A stretch of 64,000 bases of DNA. Source: a virus. Made by a program: the position numbers and the translations under genes. The notes beneath the pieces were generated by a model. The model was not told the origin of the DNA and did not search any database. It was given only the letters and a program-made list of their open reading frames with translations. Below, piece by piece: positions 10,901 through 19,107 of this stretch. The DNA is taken from the IMG/VR virus record IMGVR_UViG_3300010160_000045, positions 1-64,000 of that record, one strand, 5' to 3'. Position 1 is the stretch's first letter. Every line of letters starts with the position of its first letter.

Positions 10901-13600
10901 CCTTATAAGTCCTTCTGCTATTCTTAAATCAACTCCATTAATTGTTTTACTTGCTATCGGCTCGTTATAATTGAACATTTTTGTTCTTATATCGTCTTTT
11001 TCTCTCCTTAGTGATTGACCAACATTATCTGCATAGTTAGACTCTATCTCTTCTGTAAGTGATTTTACTTGTTCTGCATTTAAAAATCCTTTGCCTTTAC
11101 CGCCTAATGAAACATTGTTTTCTTTTGATTGCTCAATAATTTGATTTAAACCGCCACCCTCTTGTTTCGCAATTTTTTCTGCAATTAAACTTTCTACTGA
11201 CTCAACAAGGGCAGGATTGCTACCATCAATTTTAGCTTTGTGATATGCCTCTGCTATCAGTTGCTCTTGTGGCTTATTGCTAATTTTTAAAAATGTATCT
11301 ACTAACTCAGTTCTTGTTAAATTTTCTTTTGATTTAATATAGTCAATTCCTTTACTTGCTAATAAATCTCCAAAGTTTTTATCTTCTAATAGTGCGTGTA
11401 TTCTTATTAATTCACCCTTTCCTAAAGTCTCACTTGTTTTAGATAAAGCATCTCTAATTTCTTGTTGCGTTACGCCAAACATATCAGCTAATTTATCTGA
11501 TATTTTTGCATACTCTGTAACATTGTAAGGAAAATCTAAAACATTACCTAACACAGTTTGCTCTATAACTTCTGCATCTAACTTTGCTTTTCCTTTAACA
11601 GAATTAGCGAATATTTCAGCAAACTTTTTTGAAGGCGTAAACCATCTGCCTGTCATACCTTTTTGCTGACCTCTAAACGCCTTTATGCCACCTGATACAT
11701 TTTCAATGTTTGCTCCCTTTAATTCTTTGGCGGTTTCCTCAACGCTTGATAAAGCATTTTTATTTCTTTCAGATTGGCTTAATCCACTATCGTCTTCATT
11801 AACTCCAAACCAATACTGCTTGTAGTAGTCCTCCTTGCTAATGCCTAAAATCTTACTCATAAAGGCTGCCTTAGCTTCAAATAACCTTGCTGCCCATATA
11901 CTTCGTTGTGGAGTAAATCCAAACTTATTTCTGTAAGTCTTTGCTACATCGCTTGCGTTTCTTGGCTCAGTTTGTTTTTCGGTTGGCTTGGCTGGCTTTG
12001 GCTGCTCGGTTTTTGGCGTTTCTTGTTTTGCTTCGTCTCCTCCGACCACTTCAACATTTCCGCTTGGTCTTTTTTGCTCATTAGCGGCATAGAGTTCTTC
12101 AAGATTTGCAATGACTTTCCTTTCATTTTCGTTTAAATTAGATTGTTTTAAATTATCAATTACTTGCTGTTTGGTAAGCACTTCATCCCCTCCAAACAAA
12201 TTAGATTCTTCGTCAATTTCCATTGACTTATTATATGCAACAATAAACTTTTTAAATTTATCAGCTCCATTGTTTATCATTCTATTTATTACCACTACGT
12301 CTGGGTCTACAACATCGAACATACCTATCTGCCCTAAATGTGTCCAAAATTCCTCTTGTGACCCCATTGATGCTATTTTAGATTGTAACAATACAGCATC
12401 GTTTATATTTTGCTCTAAGCTATTATCACCTAACTTATAATTAGCACTCAGTACTGGCAAAGAGTTAATAATTTTATTCCTAAATGCCTTTACACTATTT
12501 GTTGCTTCTAATGTTTTTGGATTTAATATAGTTGCAATTAAAATATCATTTACAATATCCTTTCCTTCTGGGGTAAACTCTCCTTTGTCGGTTAAATACT
12601 TTGGTGTTTCTTGCTTTAGTATTATATTGTTGGTAACCAATAAATTAAATAACTCTTTTCTGTCTTGCCTATTTTCAAATAAATCTGACATTGTTTCGTG
12701 CCTTCCTACAATATCAAGTATTTTACCTTTTAACGCTTTGTCGGCTTTTATTATTGAACTTCTTTTTATTGCTTTGTCTGTAGGGCTTTCTTCTTTTTGA
12801 TATTTACCATTGTAATCGTCAAAGGTTTTTACTGAATAGTCCTTTACATTCTTGTCAATCTTTACAAGTACTGGGTTTTTCATATTTGCAATTTCTTTCG
12901 GGTCTATTCCGAATTTTACTGCCCTTTTTAATAGGTCTGCCTTGTATGCTGCATACTTTTCAGGTGCTATCTTTTGAGATAGCTTTATTGCCATAGTTCT
13001 TCCATTTCCACTAATTACAATACCGTCTGTTGATATTATAGGAACACCGCCATCTGTTGTAGCTGTATCAGAAATAACTATTGATGATTTTAGATTTCTT
13101 GCATCATCATTAACTTTTAACTGAGCTGAATTATCTCCTTTGTAATTTCTTGAATTAGCGTTTCTGCCATCTGCTGTTTTTGGAAACCCCTCTGTATCGC
13201 TAAATGCTACCTCATTGTGTGATGCTAATATATCATCGCTTTCAACAACAATATATTCTGCCTCTCTCGTTTCCCCATCTGGCATTTCAATGGTTGTTTC
13301 CTCCCCTTGTATCTTTTTTGCTGATTTAAACTTGGGGTTATAGCCACCTACCTTGCCATTGCCTTTAACTTCTCCTGCTTGAGTTGGTGCTACTACTTCT
13401 TCTTCGCTTTTGGATTCATTCTTAGCTACTACCTCCTCAACTTTAGGTGTAACTTGTTTACCAGTTACCGCTCCCTTTTGATTTAGTGTTATTACTTTAG
13501 ACTCAATAAGTCTGTCTAACTCTCCCTTGTGCAATAGATTAATCCACTCCTTGTAAGGGTGTTCCTTGCCTTTATATGTTACAACACACGGTTTTGCCAT
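4964..13600 (-). CDS. Giant polyvalent virion protein (DdrB/ParB-like, ART-like, kinase-like and zincin-like domains)
   Basis: A 2,878-aa protein of the large polyvalent type that phages package and inject. Residues about 93-260 resemble the DdrB-like ParB-superfamily domain (IISTDGIVISGNGRTMAIK). About 640-780 has an ADP-ribosyltransferase-like look (KAFRGQQ, TGRWFTPS). About 980-1130 looks like a protein-kinase fold (IGSGSDRDVYDLGDGKVLKV; later RNWGYKDG and a DGG). About 1170-1340 matches the zincin domain of these proteins (GSW, EKAD, HEMLGH, HEWFATQAEQYF), although the metal motif is HExxxH rather than HExxH. The middle is charged coiled coil. A hydrophobic stretch near residue 2460 (AIAINILMYGLGAAIA) could insert in a membrane. 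The ATG at 13600 lies 4 bp from the ferritin stop. Domain names come from pattern recognition, so individual domains are less certain than the overall class. Confidence 0.8.
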   Translation of the reverse strand: MAKPCVVTYKGKEHPYKEWINLLHKGELDRLIESKVITLNQKGAVTGKQVTPKVEEVVAKNESKSEEEVVAPTQAGEVKGNGKVGGYNPKFKSAKKIQGEETTIEMPDGETREAEYIVVESDDILASHNEVAFSDTEGFPKTADGRNANSRNYKGDNSAQLKVNDDARNLKSSIVISDTATTDGGVPIISTDGIVISGNGRTMAIKLSQKIAPEKYAAYKADLLKRAVKFGIDPKEIANMKNPVLVKIDKNVKDYSVKTFDDYNGKYQKEESPTDKAIKRSSIIKADKALKGKILDIVGRHETMSDLFENRQDRKELFNLLVTNNIILKQETPKYLTDKGEFTPEGKDIVNDILIATILNPKTLEATNSVKAFRNKIINSLPVLSANYKLGDNSLEQNINDAVLLQSKIASMGSQEEFWTHLGQIGMFDVVDPDVVVINRMINNGADKFKKFIVAYNKSMEIDEESNLFGGDEVLTKQQVIDNLKQSNLNENERKVIANLEELYAANEQKRPSGNVEVVGGDEAKQETPKTEQPKPAKPTEKQTEPRNASDVAKTYRNKFGFTPQRSIWAARLFEAKAAFMSKILGISKEDYYKQYWFGVNEDDSGLSQSERNKNALSSVEETAKELKGANIENVSGGIKAFRGQQKGMTGRWFTPSKKFAEIFANSVKGKAKLDAEVIEQTVLGNVLDFPYNVTEYAKISDKLADMFGVTQQEIRDALSKTSETLGKGELIRIHALLEDKNFGDLLASKGIDYIKSKENLTRTELVDTFLKISNKPQEQLIAEAYHKAKIDGSNPALVESVESLIAEKIAKQEGGGLNQIIEQSKENNVSLGGKGKGFLNAEQVKSLTEEIESNYADNVGQSLRREKDDIRTKMFNYNEPIASKTINGVDLRIAEGLIRDKKKTYLLYADGGIIGEFYSVADAKAAVKFVEDRLVKNKQLFQESEKNSGFQTRDGKPIGFNYDTDKVARERFDFSNLKKIGSGSDRDVYDLGDGKVLKVAKTARGLNQNIYEGDFYLGIVPKVFERGLNYVVAENTPRIKTSDVVQTFDVDGNEIGTSTAGQMLKELQQFSQKDFDNKVSKLQDVLAKYGLQDVTSYEVLWNDFTAQRNWGYKDGVAYHSDGGTFGGVNMISSYKGKTNMSDPEFREIYQESKKLKKQFGDTDKAKMYQDRKGSWTKDAAKMKRIINMYEKADSTTAVHEMLGHDYLDRIIEASATNKESEADLRTIAEEYIKDTKSKEKVEDVIKTLRDFDVENNKTDKGTSVHEWFATQAEQYFATETDVKRETPQQSKMAKIFEAFRQHLAELYDIMNKTLIAPSEPMKKVFRKVFGEENFNEAEKIREENVEAINNLNSAALESNKKAGGLKSLADKLKEKGLGQSEFAQDIWDAASELIANKKAKRYNVTDVLKEMFPAIENDIEGMRKVLQTIGTKGELRQGAENILANPTISDEVKEKVAKMSEYTPETLKQVGLSTNEVIDYYIGEYGEMAGLEKIKSLLDKGEFDGYTEKVAIQQSLIGMYNKLAKFGATEQIRKEALNNAVDVAEQYINQGTSFGRAINAYKLLGSLTTEGRLVWAKRQTNKYVKPAHEALKESIRDLKADLKDAYKQVDYFFEQTLGREETEGQYKEAIAQYQAEIDALKARKPREPKPSKTAYKGVKATREFKESDLANFAKDILAGGLFQDMESMTAPQKLAYGIMEKKPTNISEFAKAFGRYLGKKIDPKELESLYVQTRDLLITKDLAFADGLSSNEQLRADLEGLEVANKAKIEELERKKAEAEAKIAAKAKKGEKKEHSEELADFVIKDAKKAMNGSIAKQKTYLDEILKALKEKTADVTKKGEKGKVQTAKQSEVEAIKFALDAINNGGADANMWNDAVTQVKAKIKADNDLSQAEKDNLTEYLDGYTNFIYDNLLSENKIFKVIREKLIQSGYGNGKLVNWKQIIEGANGDVDVMRESIQKLVKNQLQDYDNAQVENVLDAIVRKYDQEIDKQRKKIADKYVEKELSDKKSTKKKTAAVQGKIGKILVENRLGILKDGNEDILNELAVAKGLQMMSAADWKTARQLAENVENSADGNLKNQAIEEMTAFIASKQPLSFMDTASAIRFAGLLGRPITALTNLIGNTGQGGVVATGMAARLNFSFIPQSIKGINKGNFNDIFFSGGINQSSKTSVEVNNTGMPYFRPLEYGKKNKYISSGKYVSRVLDATDATFQQMFTDAYDPFYLAKYFKIENPTATKSEIDAMVKKALSVSYDKGEFDAMFKKQNPNATQAEIDILVNEALKKTKFDEFYAQALQDVIKSGKKPTPANVKRRTYEILRESQVPPIVRELANMEADENTFKSELKDNLGIATLSGMLLQKSLGVPKFAIDKIVNGIIFLSTKKGSYNEETAKLIANKIGEAYTKIEYPFVRGVANVYEKGLELELIYGLSKSIIKAIGATRMPETTVEEKMHKIRVQEKAKSLAANAIAINILMYGLGAAIANMGDDDESEEEKKERLSIKGMKVGKDDLGGNTTAQERSEAENTLTIFGYKIPLMRLAGLGIAMGIDANIYEALTKKDDPKKVYNSAASKRMDKIAEAGNKVVLSLMQNPSLMGKSERQSLMYALYTGGTEKFFNVLENNIISYVGSYMLWSGFVNQSLQGARYLSGDKSYQEAKTLSEKVQKQMGLAGLTYDNKRPNYMGRPLEATEVNREGVQGFIAMFSRDNKPKIEKWVESVGYKESLVGRKSTQLATIKSESFVSPSNEQYDDFTDNTRKLIGKGIEFAYSKRNEVTVPLDADGGLEINKKTKKAYTKDEYTNELLNDMSNAIEGYKRTELVNKLDANKYERDEYLSKLKDYYYKLKDTMYQFYRKGSIDADKDTERFNDKVNSILPPPPEE

Positions 13601-13603
13601 TTC

Positions 13604-14092
13604 TTAGAATAGTTTTTTCTCTAACAACAATAAATTAGTTTTACTCGCATCTACTCCCTCCAACATATTTAACTTGTCACTATACTCAGTCACCGCCTTT
13701 AGCTGAATAGCCAACATCTCTTGCAGTAAGGCAAAGGTACACAAATCTAAGCTAAACATCTTCTTAGCCATGTCCTCGTATTTCTCATATAGGCTATACT
13801 CTGCCTTGTAAGCCTCTTCAATGGTTTGAACTAAACTGCCATACTCCACTCTTGGCGCAGGTATTTCAGGTATATCAACTACTACGTTCCAGTCTACCAA
13901 GTACTTCTGTAGCTTGTTAGAGTGCGTCAACTCATCGGCTGACTCTGACGCATAAAAACTTGATGCCTTCTCAAATCCTACACCTTGCGCCCAATTACTC
14001 ATTCCCTTGTACATAAATGAAGCATCGTACTCACTCGCTATAAGTTCAAGTATTATATCTACTACCTTCTGGTCTAATGTTTTTGGTGTCAT
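13604..14092 (-). CDS. Ferritin (non-haem, ferroxidase ligands conserved)
   Basis: A 162-aa four-helix ferritin, close to the usual 165-175 aa. Aligned by eye to E. coli FtnA, the ferroxidase ligands are present: Glu21 (SEYDAS), Glu54 and His57 in DELTH, Glu98 in YKAEYSLY and Gln130 in LLQEMLAIQ. Glutamates of FtnA's third iron site are not evident. The family oxidises Fe(II) and stores iron in a 24-mer shell. The ATG overlaps the stop of the 1,671-aa gene by 4 bp (ATGA), and the stop is 4 bp before the 2,878-aa gene, so it is co-transcribed with virion genes. This placement suggests packaging in the particle or late iron or oxidative control (inference). A fold relative without iron activity is possible but less likely given the ligands. 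Confidence 0.88.
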   Translation of the reverse strand: MTPKTLDQKVVDIILELIASEYDASFMYKGMSNWAQGVGFEKASSFYASESADELTHSNKLQKYLVDWNVVVDIPEIPAPRVEYGSLVQTIEEAYKAEYSLYEKYEDMAKKMFSLDLCTFALLQEMLAIQLKAVTEYSDKLNMLEGVDASKTNLLLLEKKLF

Positions 14093-17000
14093 GGACAGTT
14101 TCCTTTTTTGGTTATTAATTGTTGTTCTTCTAATTGTCTATTTATATCTTTTATGTTGTCAAAGATAAGTTTTATTTTTGGGTCACTTGATATTAATTCT
14201 TTCATTTTTCTGTTAGCATCTCTCCTTGATGATGGGGAATTGCTCTTGTTGTCAACTGTCTCAAATTGCTCAAATATTTCGTCTATCTTAGATGAAGGTG
14301 TTTGTTTTGTTTTTGTTTTAGTTTGTTCTTTAGATAGTAGGGATTCTACTGCTTTTACCAATTCGGGATTTAAATTATTTATTTTTGCTTTTACATATTC
14401 TATTGCTATCTTATTTTTTTTAATGACATTTGTTTTATCTCCTGTTAATTCTGCCAAAGCTAATTTATCCGCATTTGGCATATTCTCTAAAACAGGTTCT
14501 AAGACAGGAAAAATTACTTCTGCCCCTTTCATTAACTTCTGTTGGTCTGAAAGATTTTTATCATTAACAACATCATCCAACGCTTTAGCTGTACTCTCTA
14601 CATCTCTTAATGCAGGGTTATCTACTACACCACTACCTACTTCCTTATCCTTTAAAGCAGCTGTTTCTGCATTAGGTATTGCAGCATTAAGCTCTTTTTG
14701 CTCTTCTGCTCTTAACCTTTCAACTTCTGCTGCTCTGTCGGCTTCTACAGTAGGGGCAACCTCAGCCTTGCTTTTTGCAACAGATGGATTTTTTAATTCA
14801 TTTACTACCGCATCTTTTAATGCTGCAAAGTCTGACTGCTGCACTTTTCCTAATTTCAAATCTTCGTTGCCCTTGGCTTTTATTTTTGCTACTTCCGCAT
14901 CAACTATTTCTTTTATTGATTTAGTGTTTACATTAGTCCCCTCTGGCACTATTACTGATACTTGTAGATTACCTCGTCTATTAAAGTCGTCTATTGCGTC
15001 TACTTTAATATGTACTATTTGATTTCCCTTATTGTCTTTTTGTACTGATACTCCATTCTCATCAAATTTTAACCCCCTTGCATCTGTTACTCTACCATCT
15101 GCCTTAGAGTCATAATTAGAACTTTCAAATGTTTCAAGCCCTTGTCTTGTTCCTTGTATTACTACCTTTGGATTTTCAATAGGGGCAAACTGAGCCGCCC
15201 CATCTGTTCCTAATACTTGCTTTTCTTTGAGGTCGACTTGCTGCCCTCCATCTTCTCCTTCGCTTTGTAGGATTTTGGTGACATTTTCTTCTCCATCTTT
15301 TCCTCTTTTTTGCTCTCCATCTTCATCATTTTTTTCATTTGTTTTTGTTTTTATTGTTTCCCCTGCTATGGCTTCGGGTGTTGCCTTGTTTGATAAGTCA
15401 ATTAATTCTTGGTCGGTTGTTGATATAGGCTTTATTGTTTCGTTTTCTTTAAAATTTCGGTATATATTTTTAAAATTACCCTTAGCTTCTTGTTCAAGAG
15501 TTGATACAATATCACTTGGCGTTGAATCATTATACTCAGCCATTGCAAATGAGTAATTATCTCTACCGCCTGCTTCTCCATTTCTCTCAATTGGTCTTTT
15601 AAATAAGCCTACTATTATATATTTTTTGCCATCTTTAGTAATTACTTTTGCAAAAGATTTTTCTTGCCTAATTTCATCCATAGTGTTGTAATCACTTCTT
15701 GGGTCAAAAGAATCTCTTGATACAGGCTGAAAGCCACTATTCAATCCACTAAGAATTATATTTGGTTTAATTATTTCATTTGTTGTTGTTTTAGGGGTTA
15801 ATAATTCTTCTACTGCTTTTACTAATTCGGGATTATCATTGTTTTTTATGGCATCGTGGTACGCATCAGCAATAGATTCATTCCCAAATCTTCCTTTATT
15901 TCTATCCCCAAAATATTTTGATGGAGTAATTGCCAAAATAGCATCATTAGCATCCCTGTTATTTTTAGTTATTTCATCCAATGCTTTAGTCGTACTCTCT
16001 ACATCTCTTAATGCTTCTACACCTTGTCCATCACCTACTGCCTTTTCTTGGGGTAGGGTGGGTTGATTTTTAAACTTTACATCATAGTTACCAACTGTTC
16101 CATCTTTAAAATAAATTCTTACTGTTCCAACTGCTTGTTCTTCCGAGTTTTTTCCTCTTGTTTCCAATAATTGCACCTTAGAAATATCTGCCAAATCAAG
16201 TTCGACAAAGCCAGAAGATTCTAAATCTATTATATTCTTATCTATTTCTTTGGCTTGTGGCAAGTCTTTATTTGCCCTATTGGTAGTATATTTTTGAACC
16301 ACATTCAAATCCACGTTCCCCTCTACTGCCTTTTCTTGGGGTAGGTTGGGTTGTTCTACTGCTTTTAATTCTTCTTCTTCAAATCTTTTTTCAATATCTT
16401 TTAAAACATCTTCTCTTGTACCTCCAACGTGGGATATTCCAGTTTCAAATCCAGTTTCACTAAATATAGTAGCCTCCCACCTATTTCCATTTTGTTTTAT
16501 GCTTTTTAAAGCATCTTGTTTTCTCCTTTCTATATCAGCTTTTTTAGCATCTATTTCTTCTTTAGTCTTTGGTACTTGCTCTCCTTCTGCTGTTGGAGTA
16601 ACTTGCTCATCTGCCTTTGGCTGCATATTAGCCTGCTCTGCCTCAAACTCTTCCTTAGTTAAGTTAACTACTCCCTTGCCGTCATTTCTGTTTATTGTTC
16701 CGTAGTTAGAAGGGGTTGATGAAGTGTTCTTTTTTAAGGTGTCCTCTGCTGATTGCCTTTGCTCGGTTTTGTAGTTTTCAAGCATTGTAATATCCTCGTC
16801 TAACTGCTCCATAAAAGCATCTATTTGAGGTGTTGCCAATGGTCTTGTTTTAGAGCCTTTCATTGCCTTTAACTCCTTATACTTTCCGTACAAGTAATCG
16901 CTTGCCTCTTGAACTGAATTAATATCTGTTGGTAAATTACCTTCAATTCTGTCAAAAGTGCTTACAATGTTTTTAGGTAAATCCTCAAATATATTAAACT

Positions 17001-19104
17001 CTACACCTAACTCTTTTCTTTTTTCTTGAACTCTTGAAACTATGTTGTCTATTGACTTATCTAAAAATACTTTCTTTTCCGCTTCTAACTCTTTAATTTG
17101 TTGCTCAACTAATGCCTTGCTGTCTTTATCATCAATAGCACCTAACGAATTTTCAAGTGTTTCAATTTTTGCTTGAATGTTTGTTACTGCTTCGTACTCG
17201 TCCTTATTTAATGTTTCCCTTAATTGCTTATCATCTTCCTCTGTCAATAAAGATATTCTTTCAGCCTCAGCATCAGCCTTAGATTGAATTATATCCTTTG
17301 CATCGGCACTTACTAATGGATTTGTTAATGTTTTATTCAGATTATTTAAGGTTTCTTGCGCCTTCTTTATCTCGTTCTTCTTGTCATTATTAACCGCTGT
17401 GTACGCTTGCTTTGGTTGCATTAATCCCATTCCACCTCCCATTGCTGCTCCTACATAGAAAGCATCTGGAACACCTTGAAATAAATGCTTTTTAGATAGC
17501 ATTGATAAAGCATCTTGCTTCTCCTCATCACTCATATCGCTGCTGGCAATATCATTGTACTTTTTCTTATACTCAGTATCTACTCCGCTAATCATATTAA
17601 CGTAGTTTTGAGTAAATGCTGTTTCAGCCTCTGACACGCCTTCCATTACAGCAGATGTTGCAGGGAACATTTTCTTAGCTACCTTCCCATATACTTGCTG
17701 CCAAATAGTTTTTGCTGTTTCCTCAGCTGCTTTTACGCCTTCTTTTTTAAATAGCCTTGCTCCATGCTTTACTATTTCCAATGTTCCTGTGGCTTCAAAT
17801 ATACCCTCAAGAGTTCCGTTTACCCAAGAATTTATATAGTTGGTATTGTCATCTATGCCCTTCTTTTTATTTTCCTCAAATGTTTGACTTCCAAATACTG
17901 CTGCACCTCCCAATGTTACTCCTAATGCTCCTGCTCCCATCCCTCCACTTAAAGCTATTGCCGCTGTGGTTGGGGCTGACTCCATTATTGATTCACTTAT
18001 CAAATTAAACGCTTTGGCATATTCGCCATTTTCAAATAAGTTTTGAATGCTGTAGTCCGCTTGCTCCTTTTTCTTTTCTATTACCTTGCTATAAGCATCT
18101 GCATTGTCTTCAAAGTATTTTGCTGCCTGTTGTAAGTACCCATCTGTTTGCGGATTTGCATATATTGGAACGCCTGTTTCTTTAGCTATCTTGTTTTGAA
18201 GTGCTATCATTGTATTGTAAACAAACGATGGCGCACGCAAAACCCCTGCTGTTAAAGTATTTAGTCCAGAATTAAGTGCCTGCCATTGGTTTGTTGTATA
18301 TTGTTGATTTTCAGATATCCCTATCATATCAGAATCAAGGGTTTTCTTTCTGTCGTCAAGATACTCTAACTTTATAGCTTGCTTTCTTAATTCTCTTGCC
18401 TGTTTGTCATAGTTGTTAATTATTGGCTTCGCTGATTCAATTAATCTATTTGCAGTATCAATATCTCCTTCTGCTTTAGCTTTTTCTACTTGCTGCTTTA
18501 TTGTATTTAGTTCACTCTCGTACTGAGTTAAAATAACCTTTTTTGAATCAAATATTTTTGATTGACCTTTGTATAAATTATCAACTGACGATGCTCTCAT
18601 TTCAAGGTTTTTTACTTCCTGAAATGCTTGGTCAGCTGTTAATGGAACTGGAGCAATAGGGTTTTCGGCAACATTTCTTTTTAACTCGTTAATGTCAAAT
18701 ATTACCGTGCCTAACTTTGTTTTTTTAGGCTCTTGACGAATTGGCTTGCCATCCTCAAATAATTTTATATCCGATGGCGCTTCTTGAATAGGCATCGGCT
18801 TTCCCTTTGCCACAGGAACTTGTACTTTTGGCTCTGCTGGTTTTAATGGATTAGCTTCTGTTGTCCACGAACCCAATTCTGAACCGCCCGATGGCAATGT
18901 AGGCGTTGAAGGTGTTGTTCTCGCACCACTCTCTCCACCTGTCTTTGAGGGTGCGTTGGACTTTGGGCTGCCGTACTTCTTTTTAAAGTCTGACGCATAC
19001 GCCATTATAGCATCATTGTCTGCGCCCCCTTCGGACATTGCTCTTAGATTTTGGTCTAATTGAGATTTTCTTTGCTCGTCTAATATTGTTTCTTCTGTTG
19101 GCAT
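14089..19104 (-). CDS. Large coiled-coil internal virion / ejection protein candidate
   Basis: A 1,671-aa Lys/Glu/Asn/Gln-rich protein. The N-terminus has a short motif (GGADNDAIMAYASDFKKKYG) like those that begin big phage virion proteins. A Gly/Ala-rich hydrophobic stretch at about residues 375-400 (GGMGAGALGVTLGGAAVFG) could be membrane-active. The C-terminal half contains repeated modules: LRDVEST-KALD twice, NPELVKAVE-LL twice and LPQEKAV twice. The NP-LV--VE-L module also occurs in the 2,878-aa protein. Position between tail genes and the second giant protein fits cargo ejected with the DNA. No catalytic domain was recognised. Confidence 0.75.
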   Translation of the reverse strand: MPTEETILDEQRKSQLDQNLRAMSEGGADNDAIMAYASDFKKKYGSPKSNAPSKTGGESGARTTPSTPTLPSGGSELGSWTTEANPLKPAEPKVQVPVAKGKPMPIQEAPSDIKLFEDGKPIRQEPKKTKLGTVIFDINELKRNVAENPIAPVPLTADQAFQEVKNLEMRASSVDNLYKGQSKIFDSKKVILTQYESELNTIKQQVEKAKAEGDIDTANRLIESAKPIINNYDKQARELRKQAIKLEYLDDRKKTLDSDMIGISENQQYTTNQWQALNSGLNTLTAGVLRAPSFVYNTMIALQNKIAKETGVPIYANPQTDGYLQQAAKYFEDNADAYSKVIEKKKEQADYSIQNLFENGEYAKAFNLISESIMESAPTTAAIALSGGMGAGALGVTLGGAAVFGSQTFEENKKKGIDDNTNYINSWVNGTLEGIFEATGTLEIVKHGARLFKKEGVKAAEETAKTIWQQVYGKVAKKMFPATSAVMEGVSEAETAFTQNYVNMISGVDTEYKKKYNDIASSDMSDEEKQDALSMLSKKHLFQGVPDAFYVGAAMGGGMGLMQPKQAYTAVNNDKKNEIKKAQETLNNLNKTLTNPLVSADAKDIIQSKADAEAERISLLTEEDDKQLRETLNKDEYEAVTNIQAKIETLENSLGAIDDKDSKALVEQQIKELEAEKKVFLDKSIDNIVSRVQEKRKELGVEFNIFEDLPKNIVSTFDRIEGNLPTDINSVQEASDYLYGKYKELKAMKGSKTRPLATPQIDAFMEQLDEDITMLENYKTEQRQSAEDTLKKNTSSTPSNYGTINRNDGKGVVNLTKEEFEAEQANMQPKADEQVTPTAEGEQVPKTKEEIDAKKADIERRKQDALKSIKQNGNRWEATIFSETGFETGISHVGGTREDVLKDIEKRFEEEELKAVEQPNLPQEKAVEGNVDLNVVQKYTTNRANKDLPQAKEIDKNIIDLESSGFVELDLADISKVQLLETRGKNSEEQAVGTVRIYFKDGTVGNYDVKFKNQPTLPQEKAVGDGQGVEALRDVESTTKALDEITKNNRDANDAILAITPSKYFGDRNKGRFGNESIADAYHDAIKNNDNPELVKAVEELLTPKTTTNEIIKPNIILSGLNSGFQPVSRDSFDPRSDYNTMDEIRQEKSFAKVITKDGKKYIIVGLFKRPIERNGEAGGRDNYSFAMAEYNDSTPSDIVSTLEQEAKGNFKNIYRNFKENETIKPISTTDQELIDLSNKATPEAIAGETIKTKTNEKNDEDGEQKRGKDGEENVTKILQSEGEDGGQQVDLKEKQVLGTDGAAQFAPIENPKVVIQGTRQGLETFESSNYDSKADGRVTDARGLKFDENGVSVQKDNKGNQIVHIKVDAIDDFNRRGNLQVSVIVPEGTNVNTKSIKEIVDAEVAKIKAKGNEDLKLGKVQQSDFAALKDAVVNELKNPSVAKSKAEVAPTVEADRAAEVERLRAEEQKELNAAIPNAETAALKDKEVGSGVVDNPALRDVESTAKALDDVVNDKNLSDQQKLMKGAEVIFPVLEPVLENMPNADKLALAELTGDKTNVIKKNKIAIEYVKAKINNLNPELVKAVESLLSKEQTKTKTKQTPSSKIDEIFEQFETVDNKSNSPSSRRDANRKMKELISSDPKIKLIFDNIKDINRQLEEQQLITKKGNCP
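16035..16353 (-). repeat. 31-bp direct repeat pair inside the 1,671-aa gene
   Basis: Bases 16035-16065 and 16323-16353 are identical apart from one base. They encode the same LPQEKAV segment in the same frame. With the repeated LRDVEST and NPELVKAVE modules, this shows the protein grew by internal duplication. Confidence 0.8.
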
Positions 19105-19107
19105 AGT

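Noticed and set aside
4964-13600. Virion RNA polymerase in the giant protein
   Set aside because: crAss-like phages carry such enzymes beside tail genes, but no DFDGD-like catalytic motif was found; DDDE stretches here are low-complexity.
14108-15022. Plus-strand 304-codon open frame opposite the 1,671-aa gene
   Set aside because: It is the antisense of a Lys/Glu-rich coding region, which yields Ser/Phe/Leu-rich pseudo-protein. No promoter or family match.
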